A stretch of 64,000 bases of DNA from Curvibacter sp. PAE-UM (GCF_001432305.1 NZ_KQ483358.1:186001-250000); one strand, 5' to 3'. Numbered from the stretch's first letter, positions 27,202-36,540 are shown. The notes: generated by a model from the sequence alone, not told the origin. Numbers and translations: made by a program.

Positions 27202-30096
27202 ATGACCACCACCTCCATCCCGCCCCCACCCCAAGCGCGCAAAGGCTGGTCGATCCGCCTGCAATCACTGATCGCCGCGGTGGTCGTCACCTCGATGCTG
27301 ATCCTCGCCGGCGGGCTGCTCTGGAACAGCTGGCAGTCGGCCCGCACGGCCCTGCTGGATGCCGCCGGCCAGAGCTTCGGTGACATCGGCAACCTGATCA
27401 ACGAGAAGAGCCGGGGCATCGTCGGCCCCGCCCAGGCCACGCTGCGCCAACTCTCCTTCGACCCGCTGGCGCGTGCGACCCGGCTGGAAGAGCGTTTCGA
27501 GCGCGTCGTCGTGCTGGCCGACATCCTGGAATACAACCCCCTGCTGGCCGCGGTGTATGCGGGTTATCCGAATGGCGAGTTCTTCCTGCTGCGCCGGCTG
27601 CACACCCCGGAGCTACGCCTGTTCTTCGATGCCCCGGGCCGGGCCGGCTGGCTGGTGCAGAGCATCACGCGCGCACCGGATGGCCGCCTCAGCGGCCAAT
27701 GGCACTACCTGGATGCCAGCCTGCGCCGGCTGCGCACCCAGAACCTGCCCGACTACCAGTTCGACCCGCGCCAGCGCCCCTGGTATGAGAGTGCGCAAGG
27801 CACCGCGGGACAGCACCTGACCTCGCCTTACCTCTTCTACACCTCGCGCCAGATTGGTGTGACACTGAGCGAGCGCAGCCGTGATGGCCGCGCGGTCCTG
27901 GGGCTGGACGTGGACATCTCTGCCATCGGGGAAGAGATGAAGGCCTTGCGCTACACACCCAACACCCAGATCGCCGTCGTCGACGCGCAGCAGCGCGTCA
28001 TCGCCTATCCGGGAACCCTCCAGCACCTGCAGCGTCAGGGCGAAGCGGTGAACTTCAAGACCCTGGCCGAACTGGGCATACCGGCCCTGCAGGCTCTGGC
28101 CACCAGCGCACCCCAGGCCAGGCGGGCCTACGGCTACGAGGCGCAGGATGAGCGCTGGTACGGCATGCGCATGGAAATGGACGCGGTGCCTGAGAGCCAG
28201 CTGGATATCCTGGTCGCCATACCGGACCGCGACCTGCTGGGCAACCTGCGCCGGGACTTGCAGCGCCAGGCCCTGCAGGGCCTGCTGATCGCACTGCTGC
28301 TGCTGCCGCTGGGCTGGCTGGCCGGACGCCAGATCGGCCACGCCATGCACCGGCTGTCGACGCGCAGCCGCAACCTGGCGCGCTTTCAGTTCGAGGCCGC
28401 CGCCACCCCGGACACCAGCCCCCTGCAGGAGGTGCAGGAACTCGACCGCGTGCTGCAGCACATGGGCCGCACAGTGCAGAACTTCCTGGGCATCACCGAG
28501 ACCATCAGCCGGGAAGCCCAGACCGAAGTGATGCTGGGCAAGGTGCTGAACCAGCTGGTGGAAACCACCAACTGCGTCCAGGGCGTGGTGTACCTCGCGA
28601 GCCCGGACGGCAGCGAGCTGGCACTGGCCGCCGTCTCGCGCCGGCATGATGGCGCTGCCGACAGCGCCCACAACCTGCCCGGGCGCGTTCCGGTGGCCAC
28701 CGGGCTGGCCTGGGCCAGCGAACAGCGCTTTGCCGACAGCCTGGCCATCCGGCTGCGCAGCCGGCAACAGGAACTGCTCGGTCTGCTGGTGCTGCAGTTC
28801 GGCGCCGACCAGCGCGATGCCGGCGACGATTTCCGGAGCTTCGCGGAACGGCTCTCGGGGGTGCTGGAGGTCTCGATCGAGACGCGCCAGCTGATCGAAT
28901 CACAGCAACGCCTGCTCGACGGCGTGATCCGCCTGCTGGCCGATGCCATCGACGCCAAGAGCCCCTACACCGGCGGCCACTGCGAGCGCGTGCCCTTGCT
29001 GGCCGAAATGTTCGTCGACCGCCTCAACGGCGACCCGACCAGCCCCTATGCCGGGCGCTGGAATGCGGAGCAACGCTACGAGTTCAAGCTGGGCGCCTGG
29101 CTGCACGATTGCGGCAAGATCACCAGCCCCGAGCACATCATCGACAAGGCGACCAAGCTCGAGACCATCTGCAACCGCATCCATGAGATCCGCACACGCT
29201 TCGAGGTGCTGCACCGCGATGCCCTGATCGACTACTGGCAGGCCCTGGCCGAGGGCCGCGGCGACGCAGACAGCCTGGGCCGTACGCTGCAGCAACGCCA
29301 CCGGCAGCTGCAGGACGACTTCGCCTTCGTCGCCGGCTGCAACGTCGGCAGCGAAACCACCGACGACGCCGACCTCGAACGCCTGCAGGGCGTGGCAGCA
29401 CAGACCTGGCAGCGCCATTTCGATGACCGCCTGGGCCTGTCGATCGAGGAGATCCGGCGCGTGAGCGGCCAGGCCCGCCCGCCCCTGCCGGCCACCGAGG
29501 CGCTGCTGGCCGACCGGCCCGAACATGTCGTGCCCTGGGGCGCGCGCCGCCCGCCGGTGGAACGCGGCGATCCGGCCAATGTGTGGGGCTTCGACATGCA
29601 GCTGCCGGCCAGCGAACACAACCTGGGCGAACTGCACAACCTGTCGGTGCGCAGCGGCACGCTGACCGCCGAAGACCGTTTCCGCATCAACGACCACATC
29701 GTGCAGACGCTGATCATGCTGCGCCGGCTGCCCTGGCCGCGCCATCTCGCGCGTGTGCCCGACATCGCCGCCACGCACCACGAGAAGCTCAACGGCCAGG
29801 GTTATCCGCGCCGGCTGGGCGCCGACCAGCTCACGGTGGAAGACCGCATCATCGCGATTGCCGACGTGTTCGAGGCGCTGACCGCACCCGATCGCCCCTA
29901 CAAGGGGCCCAAGACGCTGAGTGAATCACTGGGCATCATGGCCCGCATGGCCCGCGAAGGCCATCTCTGCCCGGAGATGTTCGGCATCTTCCTGCACCAG
30001 GGCATCTGGCGCGAGTTTGCGGATCGCCACCTGGCCCCCACCCAGATCGACGCGGTGGACATCACGGCGCTGAGCGAACACTCCCGGGGCCGCTGA
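27202..30096 (+). CDS. Membrane sensor with HD-GYP phosphohydrolase domain
   Basis: Predicted cyclic-dinucleotide phosphodiesterase of 964 residues. A transmembrane helix (about 20-40), a large periplasmic dCache-like sensor (about 45-350), a second helix (about 358-376), a HAMP-like linker and a GAF-like region (about 435-570) precede the HD-GYP domain (about 575-950). Metal-site residues are His593 (GGHCERVPLLAEM), His635-Asp636 (WLHDCGKI), His859-His860 (ATHHEKLNGQGYPRRLG) and D in IADVFEALTAPDRPYK. HDCGK and HHE are about 220 residues apart, far more than in compact HD-GYP proteins, so an insertion of about 150 residues is present. The start ATG has GGGAG upstream. It is a single gene converging on hslU. 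Confidence 0.9.
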   Translation: MTTTSIPPPPQARKGWSIRLQSLIAAVVVTSMLILAGGLLWNSWQSARTALLDAAGQSFGDIGNLINEKSRGIVGPAQATLRQLSFDPLARATRLEERFERVVVLADILEYNPLLAAVYAGYPNGEFFLLRRLHTPELRLFFDAPGRAGWLVQSITRAPDGRLSGQWHYLDASLRRLRTQNLPDYQFDPRQRPWYESAQGTAGQHLTSPYLFYTSRQIGVTLSERSRDGRAVLGLDVDISAIGEEMKALRYTPNTQIAVVDAQQRVIAYPGTLQHLQRQGEAVNFKTLAELGIPALQALATSAPQARRAYGYEAQDERWYGMRMEMDAVPESQLDILVAIPDRDLLGNLRRDLQRQALQGLLIALLLLPLGWLAGRQIGHAMHRLSTRSRNLARFQFEAAATPDTSPLQEVQELDRVLQHMGRTVQNFLGITETISREAQTEVMLGKVLNQLVETTNCVQGVVYLASPDGSELALAAVSRRHDGAADSAHNLPGRVPVATGLAWASEQRFADSLAIRLRSRQQELLGLLVLQFGADQRDAGDDFRSFAERLSGVLEVSIETRQLIESQQRLLDGVIRLLADAIDAKSPYTGGHCERVPLLAEMFVDRLNGDPTSPYAGRWNAEQRYEFKLGAWLHDCGKITSPEHIIDKATKLETICNRIHEIRTRFEVLHRDALIDYWQALAEGRGDADSLGRTLQQRHRQLQDDFAFVAGCNVGSETTDDADLERLQGVAAQTWQRHFDDRLGLSIEEIRRVSGQARPPLPATEALLADRPEHVVPWGARRPPVERGDPANVWGFDMQLPASEHNLGELHNLSVRSGTLTAEDRFRINDHIVQTLIMLRRLPWPRHLARVPDIAATHHEKLNGQGYPRRLGADQLTVEDRIIAIADVFEALTAPDRPYKGPKTLSESLGIMARMAREGHLCPEMFGIFLHQGIWREFADRHLAPTQIDAVDITALSEHSRGR

Positions 30097-30120
30097 GGGC
30101 CGTGGGCTGGCGGCCCGGCC

Positions 30121-31461
30121 TCAGAGGATGTAGCGCGACAGGTCTTCGTTGCGGCTGAGGTCGGCCAGGCGCGCGTCGACATAGGCCGCATCGATGTGCA
30201 CCGTCTGTCCCTGCAGGCGCGTGGCTGTAAAGCTCACTTCGTCGAGCAGGCGCTCCATCACCGTGGCCAGGCGGCGCGCGCCGATGTTCTCGGTGCGTTC
30301 GTTCACGTCGAAAGCGATCTGCGCCAGGCGCGTGATGCCCTCGGGCGCGAACACCAGCGTCACGCCCTCGGTGGCCAGCAGGGCCTGGTACTGGCGCACC
30401 AGGGACGCATGCGTCTGCGTGAGAATCGCCTCGAAGTCCTGCACCGACAGGGATTGCAACTCGACACGGATCGGCAGGCGCCCCTGCAGTTCCGGGATCA
30501 GGTCGCTGGGCTTGCTCAGGTGGAAGGCGCCCGAGGCGATGAACAGGATATGGTCGGTCTTGATGACACCGTACTTGGTGGACACCGAGGTGCCCTCCAC
30601 CAGCGGCAGCAGGTCGCGCTGCACACCCTGGCGCGACACCTCGGCCGTGTTGCCGCCGTCGGAACGCGAGGTGACCTTGTCGATTTCGTCGATGAAGACG
30701 ATGCCGTTCTGTTCGGCGTTGTGCAGGGCCTGGGCGCGGATCTCGTCCTCGTTGACCAGCTTGCCGGCCTCTTCGTCCACCAGCAGTTTCATGGCTTCCG
30801 CGATCTTCAGTTTGCGAGTCTTGCGCTTGCCCGCGCCCAGTTGGCCGAACATGCCGCGCAGCTGTTCGGCCATATCCTCCATGCCGGCCGGGCCCATGAT
30901 CTCAAGCTGGGGCCGCGGCTCGGCCACATCCAGCTCGATCTCGCGCTCGTCCAGCAGGCCCTCGCGCAGCTTCTTGCGGAAGACCTGGCGTGCCGTGCTG
31001 TCCTTGGTCTCGGCGACCGCCGGCTCCGCACCGTAGTCGGAACGCGGCGGCGGGATCAGGATGTCGAGGATCCGGTCCTCGGCCGCGTCCTCGGCGCGCG
31101 TGCGGAACTTCTTCATCTCGGCCTCGCGCGTCTGCTTGACGGCCACCTCGGCCAGGTCGCGGATGATGGAGTCGACGTCCTTGCCCACATAGCCCACCTC
31201 GGTGAACTTGGTGGCCTCGACCTTGATGAAGGGGGCGTCGGCCAGCCGGGCCAGGCGGCGCGCGATCTCGGTCTTGCCCACGCCGGTGGGACCGATCATC
31301 AGGATGTTCTTGGGCGTGATCTCGGGGCGCAGCGCGGCGTCGACCTGCTGGCGGCGCCAGCGGTTGCGCAGCGCGATGGCCACGGCGCGCTTGGCATCGG
31401 CCTGGCCGACGATGTGGCGGTCGAGTTCGGAGACGATCTCCTGCGGGGTCATGGAGGACAT
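30121..31461 (-). CDS. hslU: ATP-dependent protease ATPase subunit HslU
   Basis: AAA+ unfoldase (446 aa) that feeds substrates to the HslV peptidase. The Walker A motif [15 protein letters not shown], the I-domain, Walker [10 protein letters not shown], sensor [22 protein letters not shown] and the C-terminal docking tail ending LSRYIL are present. Two in-frame ATGs (31461 and 31452) are possible starts; the first is used. It lies 34 bp after hslV, in the same operon. Confidence 0.98.
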   Translation of the reverse strand: MSSMTPQEIVSELDRHIVGQADAKRAVAIALRNRWRRQQVDAALRPEITPKNILMIGPTGVGKTEIARRLARLADAPFIKVEATKFTEVGYVGKDVDSIIRDLAEVAVKQTREAEMKKFRTRAEDAAEDRILDILIPPPRSDYGAEPAVAETKDSTARQVFRKKLREGLLDEREIELDVAEPRPQLEIMGPAGMEDMAEQLRGMFGQLGAGKRKTRKLKIAEAMKLLVDEEAGKLVNEDEIRAQALHNAEQNGIVFIDEIDKVTSRSDGGNTAEVSRQGVQRDLLPLVEGTSVSTKYGVIKTDHILFIASGAFHLSKPSDLIPELQGRLPIRVELQSLSVQDFEAILTQTHASLVRQYQALLATEGVTLVFAPEGITRLAQIAFDVNERTENIGARRLATVMERLLDEVSFTATRLQGQTVHIDAAYVDARLADLSRNEDLSRYIL

Positions 31462-31495
31462 GGCGGCTATCCGGTGAGGAAGCGGGACGCGACGA

Positions 31496-32044
31496 TCAGT
31501 CCAGCGTCTCGATCGTGTGGTTCAGGTTGGTGTAGATGCAGAGTTCGCCGGCAATCTCCAGCGACTGCTTGACGATGTCGCGCGCGCCCAGCTCGGAATG
31601 CTTGAGGAGGGCGATGGCCGCGGCCTGCGCGTAGGCGCCGCCCGAGCCGATGGCCACCACGCCGTTTTCCGGCTCCAGCACATCGCCGTTGCCGGTGATG
31701 ATGAGCGAGCATTCGCGGTCGGCCACGGCCAGCATGGCCTCCAGGCGGCGCAGCACGCGGTCGGTGCGCCAGTCGCGCGTGAGTTCGATGGCCGCGCGTT
31801 GCAGATGACCCTGGTGCTTTTCGAGCTTGGCCTCGAAGCGCTCGAAAAGCGTGAAGGCATCGGCCGTGGCGCCGGCAAAACCGGCCAGCACCTTGTTGTG
31901 ATAGAGCTTGCGCACCTTGCGCGCCGTGCCCTTGACGACGATATTGCCCAGCGTGACCTGGCCATCGCCGCCGATGGCGACCTGCAGGCCCGCGGCCGTC
32001 TGGCGCCGCACGCTGATGATGGTGGTGCCGTGAAATTGTTCCAT
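31496..32044 (-). CDS. hslV: ATP-dependent protease peptidase subunit HslV
   Basis: Threonine protease (182 aa) forming the double-hexamer core of the HslUV protease. The start [15 protein letters not shown] implies removal of a six-residue propeptide to expose the catalytic Thr. The beta-subunit-like segments [31 protein letters not shown] and [12 protein letters not shown] are diagnostic. Ribosome site GGAGAA precedes the ATG at 32044. It is upstream of hslU. Confidence 0.98.
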   Translation of the reverse strand: MEQFHGTTIISVRRQTAAGLQVAIGGDGQVTLGNIVVKGTARKVRKLYHNKVLAGFAGATADAFTLFERFEAKLEKHQGHLQRAAIELTRDWRTDRVLRRLEAMLAVADRECSLIITGNGDVLEPENGVVAIGSGGAYAQAAAIALLKHSELGARDIVKQSLEIAGELCIYTNLNHTIETLD

Positions 32045-32113
32045 GCCCGTATTCTCCGGCATCCGATGGCCAGCTCTGCAGGCGTGGGGACTCTGCGCGG
32101 GCCGCGCAAACGG

Positions 32114-33976
32114 CTACGCCGCGCGCGGCACCACCCGTGCGTGCTCGGAAATGCCGATCACGTTGAAGAAGGCGGCCACGATGCGGTTGACGTCGCGGAA
32201 CTGTACCTGGCAACCACGGGCCTGCTGCTCGGCCACCCAGTTCAGGATGCTGCCAGCGGCCGAAAAATCAACGCGGATCAGGCGGGCACAGGAGACCACC
32301 ATGCGGGTGGCGCCCTCCATGCCGGCCTCCAGCCTCGCCAGCACTTCGGCGGCATCGCCCAGGATCTCGCCATAGAGTTCGACCACCACCGGCGGCTGGT
32401 CTTCCAGGCCGACCGGCACGGTCAGGTTCTGCAGAGGGTCGTCCCAGGTGGAGTTCGGTGCGTCCCAGCTGGAGCGGATGGCTTCGGCCTCCGCCTCGGC
32501 GGCATCCATGGCCCCCTGCAACTCGCAGCTGCAGCGCGGCTCCTGCCAGGAGGGTGGCGAGACCTCGTAGGTCACGCAATAGTCCAGCGCCACCAGCTCG
32601 AAGGCGTCCTGCAGGCGCATGATGCGCAGCGCATCCATGCGCAGCTGCCAGCACAACGGGGCCACGGTACGGTCCCCCGAAGGCGTGAGCGCCTGGAGCG
32701 CCCGCTCCAGGCTGGTTTGGCCGCGGAAGACCAGCGCCGCCGGGGTGACGCACCACTGGGCCACCAGACGAGCCAGCACGGAAACGGCATCGAGACCGAT
32801 GACAGACAGCGCTTGCCAGTCCAGCACCAGCGTGCCTGGCACGCGCATCAAGGCATGCAGCTCCTCCAGGGATGCGGCGCTCAGCTGGGCCGGGCAGCTC
32901 CAGTCCGGCGCGCTGGCGGCCGACGTACTCGCCCGCGCACTGGGCGGCGCCACGCTGGCCTTGGAGCGGCTCAGCAGATCGGGGGTGGAGAACCAGGCCG
33001 GCGCCGAGCGCCCGAAACGGTTGGCGAACTCGATGGCCACACCGTCAAAACGGGCCTGCTGCCCGGTGGCGCGGTAGAGGTCGAACAGGGCCGACATCCA
33101 GGTCTCGGCCAGATCGGGGCGCAGGTTGTCCCCATGCAGCACCGCCAGCAGGCTCTCCTCGGCGCCGGCATCGTCGCCGTTGGCAAAGCGGATGGCGGCG
33201 TCCTCCAGGTCGGGATCCGTCAGGTTGTCGGACGGCACGGCAGCGTAGAGGCGCTGGGTCGAGAAACCGGCGCCCATGGGCGCACGGGCGGCCATGGGCG
33301 GAAGGGCTTGCGGATGGCTGGCCGGGACACGCCCGCCCGCCGCAGGGAATGCCGGCCGCATGCCCATGGGGGCCTGCATGGTGGGCGCGGGCTCGGCCAG
33401 CTGGGTGGCCGGGTACTCACCGCCTTCCGGGGCATCCGCCCAGCCGGAACTGCTGGGGCGCAGGGCCGAGGCCACGGTCGGCTCGAAGCGGCTGTCCTCG
33501 GGATCGGAGTTGGGCACCACATCGGGCGCAGCGGTCGGCGGCTCGGTAGGCCCGGCATCGGGCCGCAGGCCCGGGCTGGCGCCTGAAACGGGGAAGGCAC
33601 CGGCACGCGAGACGGCCTCCTTGCCCTTCCACCACTGGCGCGACATCTGCGCCTCGATCTCGTCGATCTTCTTCAGCGTCTCGGCACGGTCGTCGTGGTT
33701 GGAGGTCAGGCTGCTCTGGAAGAAGGAGGGCCTGCCGGCCTGATCGGCCGGCCCCAGCGGCTCGCGACGGCGCAGCTTGCGCAGATGATCGAACTCGCGC
33801 CGACGCACGAAGTCGTTCTGTCGCTTGCGCTCGATCATCTCCTTGAGCGCCTCTTTGCTGTAGCCGCTGTCGGCTTCCGGCTCCTTCTGGTCGAGTTCGG
33901 ACCAATCCTTGGTCGGATTGCGTACGAACTTGGCCACCTTGGACAACAAGCCGGACCGGTTTTCGTCTTCAGCCAT
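32114..33976 (-). CDS. STAS-domain protein of unknown function
   Basis: Cytoplasmic protein of 620 residues without membrane helices. The N-terminal ~110 residues are strongly charged and helical (SKEALKEMIERKRQNDFVRR), followed by a Pro/Ala-rich disordered region to about 245. A helical repeat-like part (NGDDAGAEESLLAVLHGDNLRPDL) follows, then two STAS-like units (LSAASLEELHALMRVPGTLVLDW; MVVSCARLIRVDFSAAGSILNWV). STAS domains usually act in partner switching or lipid transport, but no kinase or transporter gene is adjacent. It is conserved upstream of hslVU, as far as I know, in related Burkholderiales. Function unknown. Confidence 0.75.
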   Translation of the reverse strand: MAEDENRSGLLSKVAKFVRNPTKDWSELDQKEPEADSGYSKEALKEMIERKRQNDFVRRREFDHLRKLRRREPLGPADQAGRPSFFQSSLTSNHDDRAETLKKIDEIEAQMSRQWWKGKEAVSRAGAFPVSGASPGLRPDAGPTEPPTAAPDVVPNSDPEDSRFEPTVASALRPSSSGWADAPEGGEYPATQLAEPAPTMQAPMGMRPAFPAAGGRVPASHPQALPPMAARAPMGAGFSTQRLYAAVPSDNLTDPDLEDAAIRFANGDDAGAEESLLAVLHGDNLRPDLAETWMSALFDLYRATGQQARFDGVAIEFANRFGRSAPAWFSTPDLLSRSKASVAPPSARASTSAASAPDWSCPAQLSAASLEELHALMRVPGTLVLDWQALSVIGLDAVSVLARLVAQWCVTPAALVFRGQTSLERALQALTPSGDRTVAPLCWQLRMDALRIMRLQDAFELVALDYCVTYEVSPPSWQEPRCSCELQGAMDAAEAEAEAIRSSWDAPNSTWDDPLQNLTVPVGLEDQPPVVVELYGEILGDAAEVLARLEAGMEGATRMVVSCARLIRVDFSAAGSILNWVAEQQARGCQVQFRDVNRIVAAFFNVIGISEHARVVPRAA

Positions 33977-34020
33977 GTCTGGATTATGCGGTGCGCGTCA
34001 GAAGGAGCCTCTGTACAGGA

Positions 34021-35022
34021 TCAATCCCCGAACATCTTCTGCTTGAGCTCGCGACGCTGCTGGGCTTCCAGCGAGAGCGTGGCGGTGGGACGGGCCAGCA
34101 GGCGGCCCACGCCGATGGGTTCGCCGGTCTCGTCGCAGTAGCCGTAGTCACCGGCATCGATGCGCCCGATCGATTGCTCGATCTTCTTGAGCAGCTTGCG
34201 CTCGCGGTCGCGCGTACGCAACTCCAGCGCGTGTTCTTCCTCGATGGTGGCGCGGTCGGCCGGGTCCGGCACGATGACCGTGTCCTCACGCAGATGCTCG
34301 GTGGTCTCGCCGGCGTTGTTCAGGATGTCCTGCTTGAGACGCTGCAGGCGCACGCGGAAGGCGGCCAGCTGCTTGTCGTTCATGTACTCGCTGTCGGGCA
34401 TGGCGACCAGCTCGTCGTCGCTCAGCGTTTCGCCCGGCTTGGTTTTCCAGTTGTTGACGAGTTTGGGGTCTTTTTTGACAGAGGAAGGCAGGGGAGGAGC
34501 AATCAGGGTCTGGGACATGGTGGGGGTGTAACTGGCTTTGACGGCGGTGGATGCCACCGACTGGGCCATGGAGGGAACGGTCAGCTGCGCCAGCCGGGCC
34601 GAGGCCTTGGCCGTGCGGGCCGGCGATTCGGGCAGGACCGGCGTCGCCTTCACCGGCAAAGGTGCAGGCGACTTGGCCGGCAACTTGGCCACCGCCTTGA
34701 CCGGGGTCTTGGCAGGCGCTTTGGCAGGCGCCTTGACGGGTGCTTTGGCGCCGGGTTTGCCAGCCTTGACCGCTGGTTTGGCGGCAGCTTTCTTGGGAAC
34801 AGCCGCCTTGACGGCCGCTTTCTTGGCCGGAGGTTTGACAGCCGCCTTCTTGGCGGGCGGCTTGGACACGGCTTTCTTGGCCGCCCCAGGTTTGGCAGTC
34901 TTCACGGACGGTTTGGCCTTGGCCGCCGGCTTGGCAGCAGCTTTCTTGGGGGCCGGTTTGGCCTTGCCCACAGCAGATTTGGCTTTGGAAGACACGGACA
35001 CCTTTCCTGGTTTGGCTTTCAC
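34021..35022 (-). CDS. dksA: DksA-family RNA polymerase-binding protein with histone H1-like N-terminal tail
   Basis: Transcription regulator that acts with ppGpp in the RNA polymerase secondary channel. The last ~150 residues are DksA: the coiled coil with its tip acids (REDTVIVPDPADRATIEEE) and the globular end DYGYCDETGEPIGVGRLLA. Only one of the four canonical zinc cysteines remains (Cys296), so the finger is probably zinc-free. The first ~170 residues are Lys/Ala/Pro repeats (KPxAKKAA), like AlgP or histone H1, and could bind nucleic acid. GTG at 35022, with AGGAG six bases upstream, is the best start; an upstream TTG is unlikely. An internal ATG would give DksA without the tail. Confidence 0.9.
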   Translation of the reverse strand: MKAKPGKVSVSSKAKSAVGKAKPAPKKAAAKPAAKAKPSVKTAKPGAAKKAVSKPPAKKAAVKPPAKKAAVKAAVPKKAAAKPAVKAGKPGAKAPVKAPAKAPAKTPVKAVAKLPAKSPAPLPVKATPVLPESPARTAKASARLAQLTVPSMAQSVASTAVKASYTPTMSQTLIAPPLPSSVKKDPKLVNNWKTKPGETLSDDELVAMPDSEYMNDKQLAAFRVRLQRLKQDILNNAGETTEHLREDTVIVPDPADRATIEEEHALELRTRDRERKLLKKIEQSIGRIDAGDYGYCDETGEPIGVGRLLARPTATLSLEAQQRRELKQKMFGD

Positions 35023-35210
35023 TTCTTGTCTCCTGGCACGCAGGGCCTGCGCTTGTTTCTTCTGGCCTGCTGTTATACCCGCAATGCGGTCCCGGCCACG
35101 GGTTCCGGGCAAAATTTATGGCACGCGAGCGTACCGTCTTTCACAGGACTGACGCAGAGGTTGCGAAATCGAGACACTACCCTTGAGCGCGCGGGCAAGG
35201 CGGGAGACTC
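35023..35210. other. dksA upstream region
   Basis: Together with repeat copy 1 this makes a 330-bp gap between dksA and the upstream GTPase gene. On the minus strand TATAAC at 35077-35072 could be a -10 element for dksA, but no good -35 is spaced from it. Nothing else was recognised. Confidence 0.3.
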
Positions 35211-35356
35211 CGAACCTGTGAAGAAATCGTAGCGAGCGGCCCGAGCGCAAGGCGGACGGAGCGCAGCCACCGGAACGTACTTCAGGTACGTGAGGATGGC
35301 GAGCACCGCCCAACGCGGCGATCGGGTCGCGCAGTAGATTTATCGCAGGTTCTCAG
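35211..35356. repeat. Palindromic repeat element A, copy 1
   Basis: A 146-bp element about 95% identical in its ~100-bp core to copy 2 at 48251-48398. The whole unit folds back on itself: outer arms GAACCTG/CAGGTTC and AAATC/GATTT, middle arms GCGGCCCGA/TCGGGTCGC and GGCGG/CCGCC, and an apex ACGTAC-ttcag-GTACGT. The TGA stop of the COG0523 GTPase gene is part of its end. No coding function is apparent. It may be a mobile miniature element or a structured transcript end. Confidence 0.8.
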
Positions 35357-36411
35357 ACCAGGCTCTGTTCCAGGCCCTGTAGCAGGATGTCCTTGGGCAG
35401 GTCGATACCGATGAAGACCATCTTGCTCAGGCGCTGTTCGCCTTCGGCCCAGGCTGGCCCCAGGTCGCTGCCCATCAGCTGGTGCACCCCCTGGAAGATC
35501 ACCTTGCGGTCGGTGCCCTTCATGTGCAGCACACCCTTGTAGCGCAGCATGCGCGGGCCGTAGATGTTGATGATGGCACCCAGGAAGTCCTCCAGCTTGG
35601 CCGGATCGAAGGCACGCTCGGAGCGGAAGACGAAGCTTTTCACATCGTCGTCATGGTGATGGTGGTGGCCATGACCGTGCTGGTGCGAAGGATGGTCGCA
35701 ATGCTCGCCGTGCTCGTGCTCGTGGTCATGCGCGTGGTGCGCATGGTCATGTTCTTCCTTCAGGAAATCCGGGTCGATCTCCAGCTTGGCATTCAGGTTG
35801 AAGCCCCGCAGGTCGAACACCTCGCTGATCGCCACCTCGCCGAAGTGCACCGCCTTCTGCGGCGCCCGCGGGTTCATGTGCTTGAGGCGATGCTGCAGCG
35901 CCGCCAGGTCTTCGGCCGAGACCAGGTCGGTCTTGCTGATGAAGATCTGGTCGGCGAAGCCGACCTGGCGGCGCGCCTCCTGGCGGTCGTTGAGCTGCTG
36001 GGCGGCGTGTTTGGCGTCCACCAGGGTGATGACGGAATCGAGCAGGAAGCTCTCGGCGATCTCGTCGTCCATGAAGAAGGTCTGTGTCACCGGGCCGGGG
36101 TCGGCCAGGCCGGTGGTCTCGATCACCACACGCTCGAAATCCAGTTCGCCCTTGCGTTTCCTGGCCGCCAGATCCTGCAAGGTGGTGCGCAGGTCCTCGC
36201 GGATGGTGCAGCAGATGCAGCCGTTGCTCATCTGGATGATCTGCTCGTTCGTGTCGGCGACGAGGATGTCGTTGTCGATGTTCTCCTCGCCGAATTCGTT
36301 TTCGATGATGGCAATCTTCTGGCCATGCGCTTCCTGCAGAACGCGCTTGAGCAGGGTGGTCTTGCCGGAGCCTAAGAAGCCGGTGAGGATGGTGGCGGGG
36401 ATCAGGGCCAT
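35353..36411 (-). CDS. COG0523 (CobW/YjiA/ZNG1-type) G3E GTPase
   Basis: Metal-related GTPase of 352 residues. Walker A is GFLGSGKTTLLKR, the conserved metal motif CxCC is GCICC (64-68), Walker B is ETTGLADPGP and the base motif is SKTDL. A His/Asp/Glu-rich linker (residues 221-253, over fifteen His) and a C-terminal CobW_C domain (FVFRSERAFDPAKLEDFL) follow. Family members deliver zinc or other metals, or insert cobalt. A zinc role is the best guess given the His-rich stretch and the downstream cysteine-poor DksA. No Zur-type operator was seen upstream. Confidence 0.9.
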   Translation of the reverse strand: MALIPATILTGFLGSGKTTLLKRVLQEAHGQKIAIIENEFGEENIDNDILVADTNEQIIQMSNGCICCTIREDLRTTLQDLAARKRKGELDFERVVIETTGLADPGPVTQTFFMDDEIAESFLLDSVITLVDAKHAAQQLNDRQEARRQVGFADQIFISKTDLVSAEDLAALQHRLKHMNPRAPQKAVHFGEVAISEVFDLRGFNLNAKLEIDPDFLKEEHDHAHHAHDHEHEHGEHCDHPSHQHGHGHHHHHDDDVKSFVFRSERAFDPAKLEDFLGAIINIYGPRMLRYKGVLHMKGTDRKVIFQGVHQLMGSDLGPAWAEGEQRLSKMVFIGIDLPKDILLQGLEQSLV

Positions 36412-36540
36412 GGGTGGAGTCTCGGATGGGGGTGACCGCCAACTTGTGCGTGGCGCAAGCGGGCGTGGGCAATGAAGCCGGGGATAGACGGAGAGTTTAG
36501 CGAGATCGTCAAAAGACGGCCGGCGTAGGGTCTCGCCCTC

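Noticed and set aside
30097-30120. GGGCCG/CGGCCC hairpin between the HD-GYP gene and hslU as a terminator
   Set aside because: Short stem with a large loop and no U-tract on either strand; too weak to call.
34560-35022. Possible tandem DNA repeat or CRISPR-like array
   Set aside because: The periodicity is the Lys/Ala/Pro codon pattern of the DksA tail; units vary in length and there are no spacers.
35023-35112. Longer dksA reading from a TTG
   Set aside because: The GTG at 35022 has a good ribosome site six bases upstream; the TTG has none.
36412-36540. Zur operator upstream of the COG0523 GTPase
   Set aside because: I looked for an A/T-rich inverted repeat of Zur type and found none in this 129-bp gap.
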